Positions 16,206-24,500 of a DNA stretch of 64,000 nt are shown in pieces. The stretch spans positions 99,750 to 163,749 of the forward strand of contig NZ_JWJD01000007.1 in NCBI RefSeq assembly GCF_000820505.1. Reading direction: 5' to 3'. The number at the start of each line of letters is the position of its first letter. The stretch's first letter is position 1. Source of the DNA: Geoalkalibacter ferrihydriticus DSM 17813. Lineage in GTDB: Bacteria > Desulfobacterota > Desulfuromonadia > Desulfuromonadales > Geoalkalibacteraceae. The translations under genes were made by a program, and so were the position numbers. A model generated the notes under the pieces. That model worked only from the letters and a program-made list of their open reading frames with translations. It had not been told where the DNA came from and did no database searches.

Positions 16206-16481
16206 ATGAAGCTTCTGCACCGCCTGTTGCCGGCCCTTGTGTTTTTCACTTTGGTTTTGTCCGGATGTTCTCTGCCGCCGGAAAACCCCTTGTCGCGGCA
16301 GGATCTTGCACGCACCAATATCTATCGACTCTACCAGATTGAAGAATCTCCCGAGGCGGTGCTCAATGCGCTCAATCGTCAGGGAGAGGTTGTTCTTGAA
16401 GGGCATTACCGGCAGCGACCGGTCTACATCAAGCTGCTCTCCACCAGTGAGGGGATTGAAGTCTCTCACTACAACCGCTGA
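16206..16481 (+). CDS. Small lipoprotein of unknown function
   Basis: 91 residues: a hydrophobic signal (LLPALVFFTLVLSGC) with lipobox LSGC and Cys21 predicted to be lipidated, then a polar mature part of 70 residues ending SEGIEVSHYNR. A good ribosome site (AAGGAG, 11 bp upstream) supports ATG 16206. It is 31 bp after the NifS-like gene and appears to be the last member of the selenium/GeoRSP-like run. I do not recognise the family. Confidence 0.7.
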   Translation: MKLLHRLLPALVFFTLVLSGCSLPPENPLSRQDLARTNIYRLYQIEESPEAVLNALNRQGEVVLEGHYRQRPVYIKLLSTSEGIEVSHYNR

Positions 16482-16489
16482 GACGCGCA

Positions 16490-16553
16490 ATGATCAAACA
16501 TCTTTTGCATGCACTGCAGGCCGCGGCGCAATTGGGCATTGCGACTGAATGGT
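16490..16553. repeat. Dispersed palindromic repeat, copy 3 (short form)
   Basis: Contains TTGCATGCACTGCAGGCCGC followed by GCGCAATTGGGCATTGCGACTGAATGG, matching the central and right parts of the copy at 53330. It fills the gap before the PIN-PhoH gene. Confidence 0.65.
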
Positions 16554-16591
16554 CACCCTCTTTCAACTTTTACGTATGAGATGAGATCCCG

Positions 16592-17908
16592 ATGAAAAAA
16601 ATCTACATTCTTGATACCAACGTCCTGCTGCACGACCCCGAGGCGCTGTTCAAGTTCGAAGACAATGATGTCGTGGTGCCGATTACCGTAATTGAAGAAA
16701 TCGACCGTTTCAAAAAAGATCAGAATGAAACCGGGCGCAACGCGCGCCATATTTCGCGGATTCTCGACGGCATGCGCGCCAAGCACCGTCTGACCGAAGG
16801 AGTCCCCCTGGATACGGGCGGCTCTCTCAAGGTCGAGATTTATCGTGAGGAGTTTATTCGCAAGCTGCCCCCGGAACTGCAGAACGATCGCGGCGATAAT
16901 CGTATCTTAGCCGTGGCCATGCAGTTGAAGGAGCAGTGCGACTGCCGCGTGGTTTTCGTCACCAAGGACACCAACCTGCGCATCAAATCCGATGCCCTGG
17001 GCCTGGCCGCCGAGGATTTTGAATCAGATAAGGTCTCCATCGACGAACTCTACTCCGGAACCGCACAGGCGATGCTGAGCAAGGAGGAGGTCGACACCTT
17101 CTACGGTCAGGGTTTTCTCGATTTGTCCGGCGAGTATCTGCCCAATCAGTTCTTGACCCTGGTCGATGAGGCCAATCCCTCGCATACTGCCATCGGTCGC
17201 TACAACAAGGCTCAGCAGAAGGTGCTTCCCCTGCTGCGCCCGCCCAAAGACGGTCTGTGGGGCATTCATGCGCGCAATCGCGAACAGCAGTTTGCCTTTG
17301 ACCTGCTGCTCAATGAGGATATTCAGCTGGTGACTCTGGTGGGCAAGGCCGGCACCGGCAAGACCCTGCTGGCCATCGCCGCCGGCCTGCACAAAGTTTC
17401 CGACGAGGGCAGTTATGCGCGCTTGCTGGTGTCACGGCCGGTCTTTCCCATGGGTAAGGATCTGGGTTTTCTGCCCGGCGATATCGAAGAAAAGCTGGCA
17501 CCCTGGATGCAGCCTATTTTTGACAACGTCGAACTGCTGCTCGGCAATGTCGATGAGCGCGGCAAGCGCAAGCGCGGTTACAAAGAACTGGTCGATCTGG
17601 GTTTCCTCGAAATCGAGGCGCTCACTTACATCCGTGGTCGCTCCATCCCGCGCCAGTACCTTATCGTCGACGAGGCTCAGAACCTCACGCCCCATGAGAT
17701 CAAAACCATCGTCACCCGCGCCGGCGAAGGCACCAAGATCGTGCTCACCGGCGACCCCTATCAGATCGACAATCCTTATGTGGATTCCTCCAGCAATGGC
17801 CTGAGCTATCTGGTAGAGAAATTCAAGGGGCAAGAGCTGTCCGGCCATGTTATTCTGAGCAAGGGCGAACGTTCCCCGCTTGCCGAACTGGCCGCAAACC
17901 TCTTGTAG
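16592..17908 (+). CDS. PIN-PhoH ATPase/RNase (PhoH2-like)
   Basis: 438 residues in two domains. An N-terminal PIN RNase domain (MKKIYILDTNVLLHDP, with acidic residue Asp8 and later ETGRNARHI and VVFVTKDTNLRIKS) is followed by a PhoH P-loop ATPase with GKAGTGKT near residue 251, a Walker B-like LIVDEAQNLTPHE, and VLTGDPYQIDNPY. Proteins with this order are thought to unwind and cut RNA using ATP. It is full length, on its own promoter region after a dispersed repeat, and precedes tsaD on the same strand. Confidence 0.93.
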   Translation: MKKIYILDTNVLLHDPEALFKFEDNDVVVPITVIEEIDRFKKDQNETGRNARHISRILDGMRAKHRLTEGVPLDTGGSLKVEIYREEFIRKLPPELQNDRGDNRILAVAMQLKEQCDCRVVFVTKDTNLRIKSDALGLAAEDFESDKVSIDELYSGTAQAMLSKEEVDTFYGQGFLDLSGEYLPNQFLTLVDEANPSHTAIGRYNKAQQKVLPLLRPPKDGLWGIHARNREQQFAFDLLLNEDIQLVTLVGKAGTGKTLLAIAAGLHKVSDEGSYARLLVSRPVFPMGKDLGFLPGDIEEKLAPWMQPIFDNVELLLGNVDERGKRKRGYKELVDLGFLEIEALTYIRGRSIPRQYLIVDEAQNLTPHEIKTIVTRAGEGTKIVLTGDPYQIDNPYVDSSSNGLSYLVEKFKGQELSGHVILSKGERSPLAELAANLL

Positions 17909-17950
17909 CAACGTTGGTCTACGTCCCTTGTCCCTGGTTTTTCGTTTTTA

Positions 17951-17985
17951 GACCAAGGACAAAGGACCAAGGACAAAGGACAGGA
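17951..17985. repeat. 7-bp tandem repeat upstream of tsaD
   Basis: Five consecutive heptamers (GACCAAG GACAAAG twice, then GACAGGA) run right up to the tsaD start region, so that the repeat itself supplies the AGGA ribosome site. A partly complementary stretch, CCCTTGTCCCTGG, lies at about 17922-17934 and could pair with it. Confidence 0.75.
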
Positions 17986-17995
17986 TTTTCCCCTT

Positions 17996-19030
17996 ATGCT
18001 TTTACTTTGCCTTGAATCCTCCTGTGATGAAACCGCCGCGGCGGTCGTGCGTGACGGTCGCGAGGTGCTGTCCAACATCATTGCCTCACAGGTCGATGTC
18101 CATGCGCGCTATGGTGGGGTGGTTCCCGAACTGGCCTCGCGTAAACACCTTGAGGCGATGCCGGTGGTGATCGAAGATGCCTTGGAGCGTGCCGGGATCG
18201 GCATCGAGGCCATTGAGGGGATTGCCGTGACGCGCGGTCCCGGACTCGTTGGTGCCCTTCTGGTGGCGTTGGCCACGGGCAAAGCCCTGGCCTTTGCCCG
18301 CGATATTCCCTGGGTTGGCGTTCATCATATCGAAGGCCATGCCCTGGCCATTCAGCTGGAGCAGGAGGTGACCTATCCCTTTGTTGCCCTGATCGTTTCC
18401 GGCGGACACACCCACCTGTATCTGGTCGAAGGGGTAGGGCACTATCGCATTCTGGGGCGCACCCTCGATGATGCGGCCGGTGAAGCTTACGACAAGGTAG
18501 CCAAGCTGCTCGGGCTCGGCTACCCTGGCGGCGCCGTGGTCGATCGACTGGCCGCTGAAGGCGATCCCGAGTCAATTGTCTTTCCCCGGCCGTTGTTGCA
18601 TCAGGATAATCTCGACTTCAGCTTCAGCGGCATCAAGACGGCGGTTCTTAATTATGTGAAGAAACAATCCTCGGAAATCAGCGGCAGCCATCTCAATGAT
18701 CTGGCCGCGGGTTTTCAACGCGCCGCCGTTGAGGTGCTGACCGCCAAGTCCCTGCGGGCGTTAAAAGCAACGGGGCTGCGGCGACTGGTCGTGGCCGGCG
18801 GGGTAGCCTGCAATCGCGGTCTGCGTCAATCCCTGCAACAGGCCGCAAGGGAGGGGGAGTTCGAGGTCTTTTTCCCCACGCCCCTGCTGTGCACCGATAA
18901 TGCTGCTATGCTTGCGGTCGCAGCCGATGCCTATCTGTCTCAGGGGCATCGTTCCGCCCTTGATCTCAACGCTCTGGCCGGCTGGCCTCTTGACCGGGCG
19001 GGCGATGAGTTTTTGTTTTCCTCGATCTAA
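17996..19030 (+). CDS. tsaD: tRNA N6-threonylcarbamoyladenosine transferase subunit TsaD
   Basis: Transfers threonylcarbamoyl to A37 of ANN-decoding tRNAs, the last step of t6A synthesis. 344 residues, normal length. The N-terminal LCLESSCDETAAAVV, the iron-binding GVHHIEGHAL near residues 106-115, LIVSGGHTHLY, and the C-terminal LVVAGGVACNRGLRQ and TDNAAMLA are the family's ASKHA-fold signatures. It is followed closely by a DUF2062 protein and rsmA on the same strand. Confidence 0.96.
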   Translation: MLLLCLESSCDETAAAVVRDGREVLSNIIASQVDVHARYGGVVPELASRKHLEAMPVVIEDALERAGIGIEAIEGIAVTRGPGLVGALLVALATGKALAFARDIPWVGVHHIEGHALAIQLEQEVTYPFVALIVSGGHTHLYLVEGVGHYRILGRTLDDAAGEAYDKVAKLLGLGYPGGAVVDRLAAEGDPESIVFPRPLLHQDNLDFSFSGIKTAVLNYVKKQSSEISGSHLNDLAAGFQRAAVEVLTAKSLRALKATGLRRLVVAGGVACNRGLRQSLQQAAREGEFEVFFPTPLLCTDNAAMLAVAADAYLSQGHRSALDLNALAGWPLDRAGDEFLFSSI

Positions 19031-19054
19031 GCAAATAGCGGTAACGACTGTTCT

Positions 19055-19543
19055 ATGTGGCAGCGCCTGGCTCTAATTCGACAGTTTAAGCTCAATTTCA
19101 TTCGCCTTCTGCGTGCTCGCGGAACGGCGGATGAAATCGCCAAGGGCCTGGCTCTGGGTGTTTTCATCGGTATGACGCCAACCTTTGGCGTGCAGATGAT
19201 TATTGCCGTGTTTGTCGCCATTCTGCTGCGCGAAAATAAAATTGCCGCGGCCGCCGGTGTCTGGGTAACCAATCCTTTTACGGCTCCCTTTATTTATGCC
19301 CTGGGTTACGAAACCGGGCGGCTGCTGCTGGGCATGGACAGGGTCGCTCTGGTGCGCGAATTCAACTACGAAGCCGTCAAAAGATTTGGCTGGGATCTGT
19401 TCTTGCCTCTGACGGTCGGCGGCATTGTTCTGGGAGTTTTGTGCGGAGTGATCACTTATGCATTGACGGTGCGTGCCATTCCCGTGGTCAAAACCTGGCG
19501 GGTTCCGCGCTGGCCGCGGCCGCGGCGGCGGAAGGATAAATGA
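19055..19543 (+). CDS. DUF2062 membrane protein
   Basis: 162 residues with three hydrophobic segments. The block GTADEIAKGLALGVFIGMTP then GVWVTNPFTAPFIYALGYETG is the conserved core of DUF2062. The function is unknown; related proteins are often joined to glycosyltransferases or lie near lipid or envelope genes. The tail is strongly basic (RVPRWPRPRRRKDK). It overlaps the rsmA start by 4 bp, so it is coupled to it. Confidence 0.85.
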   Translation: MWQRLALIRQFKLNFIRLLRARGTADEIAKGLALGVFIGMTPTFGVQMIIAVFVAILLRENKIAAAAGVWVTNPFTAPFIYALGYETGRLLLGMDRVALVREFNYEAVKRFGWDLFLPLTVGGIVLGVLCGVITYALTVRAIPVVKTWRVPRWPRPRRRKDK

Positions 19544-20334
19544 TGAAGGAAGAACATCGGCCGCGTAAGCGTTTCGGTCAGAACTTTCTGCGCGACGTCT
19601 CGGTGATTGAACGCATTCTTCAGGCTGCGCAACTCGATGAGCAGAGTCGTGTGCTTGAAATTGGTCCAGGCCTCGGGGCCTTGACTGATCGACTGCTGGG
19701 CTTGGCCGGACAGGTGAAGGTCATGGAAGTCGACCGGGATCTGGTGGCCAGACTGGAAGAGCGTCGCCACCCCCGTCTTGAAATCCACGTCGGCGATGCG
19801 TTGCTTTTACCTTGGGAGGAGCTGCTGAGCGAGCCGCCCTATACCCTGGTGGCCAATTTGCCTTACAACATTTCCAGCCAGGTCTTGTTCCGCATCCTTG
19901 ACCATCGGCATCTGTTTTCGCGCCTGGTCCTGATGTTTCAAAAGGAGGTCGGTGACCGCCTGTGCGCCGGTCCCGGCACCAGTGCCTACGGTATTTTGTC
20001 CGTGCTTTGCCCCCTTTGGTTCGATGTGCGGCGCGTGGTACTGGTCCGTCCCGGAGCTTTTTTCCCGCCGCCCAAAGTGGATTCGGTGGTTTTAGCTTTC
20101 GACGCCCTGCCCGGACCCCGTGTACCGGTCGCCGATGAAGCGTTTTTCCGGCGGGTTGTGAAGGCCGCCTTCGCCCAGCGTCGCAAGACCCTGCGCAACA
20201 CCCTCAAGGCTGCGGGTTTTGCCGAAGCCGATCTGCTCGCTGCGCTCGAGGTCTGCGCCATCAATCCCCAGGCGCGGGGTGAAACCCTGTCCCTTGAGCA
20301 GTTCGCGCAACTCGCTGCGGCTTTGCAGAAATAA
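19540..20334 (+). CDS. rsmA: 16S rRNA dimethyladenosine transferase
   Basis: Dimethylates two adjacent adenosines in the 3' hairpin of 16S rRNA during small-subunit maturation (also called KsgA). 264 residues. RKRFGQNFLRD at the start, the SAM-binding VLEIGPGLGALTDRL and the catalytic VANLPYNISSQ motif (NLPY) are all intact, and the C-terminal helical domain carries RRKTLRNTLKAAGF. ATG 19540 overlaps the DUF2062 stop; a second ATG follows at once. Confidence 0.96.
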   Translation: MMKEEHRPRKRFGQNFLRDVSVIERILQAAQLDEQSRVLEIGPGLGALTDRLLGLAGQVKVMEVDRDLVARLEERRHPRLEIHVGDALLLPWEELLSEPPYTLVANLPYNISSQVLFRILDHRHLFSRLVLMFQKEVGDRLCAGPGTSAYGILSVLCPLWFDVRRVVLVRPGAFFPPPKVDSVVLAFDALPGPRVPVADEAFFRRVVKAAFAQRRKTLRNTLKAAGFAEADLLAALEVCAINPQARGETLSLEQFAQLAAALQK

Positions 20335-20359
20335 ATTTCGTGTCAAAGGAGAAATAACA

Positions 20360-21232
20360 TTGGAAACCGTCGCCAAAGTCAACGGCCGCCCCGTCAGCCG
20401 CAACGAACTCGACAGCACCATGCAGGTCTATGCGCAACAGATGCACCATAAGAATACCGATCAGCTATCCGTGGACCAGTTTCAGGAAGTTTACGATATG
20501 GCACTGGAAAAGCTGATTGCCCGGGCGCTGATTTTTCAGGCAGCCTTGGCGGCGGGTATCGTTGCTTCTGAAGCCAGGGTCGAGGAAGAGAAAAACCAGC
20601 TCATTGCCCAATTTTCCGACGAGAATGAGTTCTTCGCTAAATTGGAAAAAGCCGGTATGAGTCCCGAATTTTACCACCGCATGGTCCGCGAGGATCTTAC
20701 CGTCAATCTGATGACCGCCGAAAAAATGAAGGAGCTTCCCGAACCTCAAGCCACGGAGATTGAGGAAATCTACAAACGCTATCCGCAAAAAATGGTCGAT
20801 CCGGAAAAGGTGCATGCGCGGCACATCCTGGTTGCCGCCCAGAGCGATGAACGCGAGACGGCCTTGGAGCGCATCGGCCGCATCAAACAGGAGGCGACCG
20901 CGGCCGAATTCGAACGCTTGGCGCGTGAGCATTCTGATTGTCCGAGTGCACAAGCCGGCGGTGATCTCGGCTATTTCGCCCGGGGCCAGATGGTGGATTC
21001 TTTCGAGGACGCCGCCTTCACCCAGGAGCCGGGCCAAGTTGGGGAAATTGTAGAAACTCCCTATGGCTTTCACTTGATTCTGGTGTTGGATAAAACCCCG
21101 GAGCGGCGTCTTAGCCTTGAAGAGGCCGAAACGCGTCTGCGCAATTTTCTCAAAGAAGAAGCAGGAGTGAAACTGCTTAAAAACTGGGTCGATGAATTGC
21201 GCACCCACGCCGATGTCGAAATCTTTTCCTGA
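20360..21232 (+). CDS. Parvulin-type peptidylprolyl isomerase (SurA/PrsA-like)
   Basis: 290 residues. A helical SurA_N-like segment (about residues 5-130) precedes a complete parvulin domain: VHARHILVAA, EFERLAREHSDCPSAQAGGDLGYFARGQMV and ETPYGFHLILV. The start is TTG at 20360, preceded by AAGGAG nine bases away; this begins at ETVAKVNGRPV, which is where SurA-like mature domains usually begin. No signal peptide or lipobox can be seen, so unlike most relatives it should be cytoplasmic. An in-frame upstream extension overlaps rsmA and does not look like a signal either. Confidence 0.85.
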   Translation: METVAKVNGRPVSRNELDSTMQVYAQQMHHKNTDQLSVDQFQEVYDMALEKLIARALIFQAALAAGIVASEARVEEEKNQLIAQFSDENEFFAKLEKAGMSPEFYHRMVREDLTVNLMTAEKMKELPEPQATEIEEIYKRYPQKMVDPEKVHARHILVAAQSDERETALERIGRIKQEATAAEFERLAREHSDCPSAQAGGDLGYFARGQMVDSFEDAAFTQEPGQVGEIVETPYGFHLILVLDKTPERRLSLEEAETRLRNFLKEEAGVKLLKNWVDELRTHADVEIFS

Positions 21233-21240
21233 TTCCTGCG

Positions 21241-21268
21241 GAGCCCTCGTTCCGCGGGGGCTCTTTTC
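21241..21268 (+). terminator. Intrinsic terminator after the parvulin gene
   Basis: GAGCCCTCG and CGGGGGCTC pair over 9 bp (one G-U) around a short loop, followed by TTTTCC. Confidence 0.8.
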
Positions 21269-21341
21269 CTTCAGTGGTTGCCGCTTGCCAAAGCTTTTCC
21301 CATCTTCTATTCTTTAAAAAAGTTCATTTTTTATCTCCGCT

Positions 21342-21474
21342 GTAACTCTATCAGCTGCAACGGGCAATCGCGCCGCAAGCTGCGGCATTGCTGGCGGTAA
21401 AAACTCGCCTGTGGCTCAAACATTCACCGCGGCACTCAACCGTCGCGGCCTGCGTTGCGTGCTGAACTGTTACG
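21342..21474. repeat. Dispersed palindromic repeat, copy 4 (long form)
   Basis: Long composite form: a left palindrome (from GTAACTCTATCAGCTGC), the conserved centre GGTAAAAACTCGCCTGTGGC and following TCAAACAT, and a right palindrome ending GTGCTGAACTGTTACGC. The centre is almost identical in the copies at 26634 and 53330. It sits between the terminator after the parvulin gene and NAD-GDH. Confidence 0.85.
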
Positions 21475-21507
21475 CTCCGTTTATCTCAGCTGTTTTCCGG
21501 GGGTGTT

Positions 21508-24500
21508 ATGAAAATCATTAGCGATGTTGCTTCCTCAGATGCCGATCTTCAAACCGCGCTCATTCAGATCGAGGCGGTGTTGGGCTGTCTTGAAAAATTC
21601 GCACCTTCGGAAAAGTCCGCCTACCTTGTGAATCTTGCCAGTGCCCTGCAAGCACACACCCCCCATTCCTACTATCTGCACTCGGCGCCTGAACAGGTTG
21701 CCGCCTGGATCACCGAAGTCTTCGAATTTATGGATGCACGCCGCGATGATGTCGCCCTGCGTATGGTCAGGGGGACTCGTAGCGGTCGTTGGTATCTCCT
21801 GACGAATACTCCTGATGCGCCCTATCTGCTTGATTCTTTGCAAGCCCTGCTCTATCGCGAGAGTGTACGGTTTCAGGTGATCGCTCATCCGATCCTGCGT
21901 ATCCGCCGGCAAAAAGGACAAATCGTTGAAGTTGGCGGCTCTTTGGAAAAAGGTCCGTGCGAATCCTTGATTCTGATGGAATTGCAGGGATTTCAGGACA
22001 GCCGGCAGCGTCGCATCGAAGGTGAAATCGCCGAGGTGCTCTCCAGTGTGTTGCAGGTTCATGCACATCAACGAAAAATGTCCGCACGACTGCATCATCT
22101 TGAAAAATTGCCCGGAGAGGCGAACAATCGTGAATTCTGGCACTGGTTGCAGAACGATAACTTTCTGCCCTTCGGCTATCGCTGCTGGCAGGTAGCGCAA
22201 CTTGAAGGCGCAACTCAGGTAAGCCTGGTGGAAGAACCCTTGGGGATTTTTCCCAACCTGCCTGAAATGAAGGTGGGCGAGACTCTACCCCTGGCCCGTT
22301 TCTGCGGCGAGATGCATCGTCGTATCCTGCGCTCCGACCAGGTTGTCGCCGAGGAAACAGAAGTCATAAGTCCGGTATTTCGTGGTGAGCGACTGCGCTA
22401 CCTTGGCTGGCGAGAGATGCTTGATGACGGCAGGTGGCGCGAACATGCTTTCAGCGGTCTTTTTTCGCAAAAATTTCTGGAGGAACCAACCTACTCCATT
22501 GCCCCGCTGCGCCGCAAAATTGAAAGCGCCCTGAGCGACCTGGGTATCCCGAAAGGATGCCATGACTACAATAAGACCATTGAAATATTCAATACATTCC
22601 CCAAAATCGAAATGTTTTTTCTGGAGTCCGCGGAATTGCGCAACATGGTGCGATCTTTTACCTTCCTTTATCGCCAGGGCGGGGTCAAGGTGGTGGTTGC
22701 TCCGAGCCTGTCCGTGCACGGTGCGACCCTGTTGCTGATCCTTCCACGCGAATTCTATGATCCTGAACATTTTGATCGGCTTGAGGCATACATCCGGCGC
22801 TTTTTCCGCGCCGAGGAGGCCAAGGCGCGCATCATCCATTTTTCTGCGGAATATTTGAGCCTGCATGTGACCGTGACGCCGGTGGAGCCTGGGGTGCGCA
22901 TCGACGTGCGCCGTCTGGAAAATGGGCTCACCGAAATTGCCCGTCCCTGGGAAATGAAGTTGCGCGTTTTGCTGGAAAGGCGTTTCGGTGAAGAAGTGGG
23001 CGATGAACTCTACAAGCGTTACGCCGAGGGATTCAGCAGCGAATATCGTGCCCTGAGCCACCCGCGTTTTGCATTACGCGATATTCAGGGAATGGAAGCC
23101 GTGCGCCGTGACGGAGGGGAATTTTTCAGCCTCTGGGGTCCTTTTCACAATGCCGAGGAATATTTCCGCCTGCAGTTTTACAGCCGCCGCGAAACGTACC
23201 TCAACGATTTGATTCCACTACTTGAAAACCTGCATCTGTCGGTTATTGAAGAACTGGATTTCGTGTTGAAGCAGGGCGAAGAAACCTGCTACATCAAGAG
23301 CTTTGCCATCCGCAACGCCGACCCCGATGCCCTGCCCCTGGCCGAAGTTCGTGAAAAGCTGCTGGAAATTCTGACTGTTCTGCGTCTTGGCGGGGTGGAA
23401 AACGACAATCTCAATCGATTGCTGGTGCTGACCGGCCTGGGCTGGAAAGAGATCGATGTTTTTCGTGGCTATCGCAACTATTACCAGCAACTGGGTGCTC
23501 CCTTCACCAAACGCCGCGTCGCTTTTGCCCTGATGCATAATCCCCGGGTTGCCCGGCTGCTGTTTGACTATTTCGACGCGCGTTTCCAGCCGCGTGACGA
23601 GTGGCAGGATCAGTCCGTGCGCGAGGAGCAGGCCCTATCGCCCCTGCGCATGGAATTGGCCCTGGCCCTGGAAGACGTCGCGGATATCAACGAAGATCGC
23701 ATCCTGCGCACTCTGTTCAATCTCATCGATTCCACTGTGCGCACCAATTTTTATCAGAGAAACACCGGCCCTGACTATTTTTTCGCGTTCAAGATCAGCG
23801 CCATAGGTATCATCGAGATGCCGGCGCCACGGCCCTTGTTTGAAATTTATGTGCATGCCGCAGATATGGAAGGCATTCATTTGCGTGGCGGCCGGGTGGC
23901 CCGCGGCGGCATTCGCTGGTCGGATCGTCCCGATGATTTTCGCACTGAAGTTCTGGGTTTGATGAAAACCCAGATGACCAAAAACGCGGTCATTGTTCCC
24001 GTCGGAAGCAAGGGCGGCTTTATCGTGCAAACACCTTTCACCACGCGCGAGCAGGGTGCCGAGCTCTCGCGTGCCGCTTATATGACCCTGATGCGGGGTT
24101 TGCTCGATCTGACCGATAATCGCATCGCTGGAAAAATCATCCGTTCTCCCGAGGTGGTGGCGTATGATGAACAGGATCCGTATATGGTGGTTGCGGCCGA
24201 CAAAGGCACCGCTCATCTGCCGGATACCGCCAACGCCATCGCCCGCGAGTACGGATTCTGGCTCGATGATGCTTTTGCCAGCGGCGGCTCAAAAGGATAT
24301 GACCACAAGGCGCTCGGCATCACCGCTCGCGGCGCCTGGGAATGCGTGAAACGTCATTTTCGCGAACTCGGCAAGGATATTCAGACCGAGCCCTTTACGG
24401 TGGTGGGCATCGGCGACATGAGTGGTGACGTTTTCGGCAACGGGATGCTGCTGTCACGCAAAATCCGCCTGGTTGCGGCCTTTGATCATCGCCATATCTT

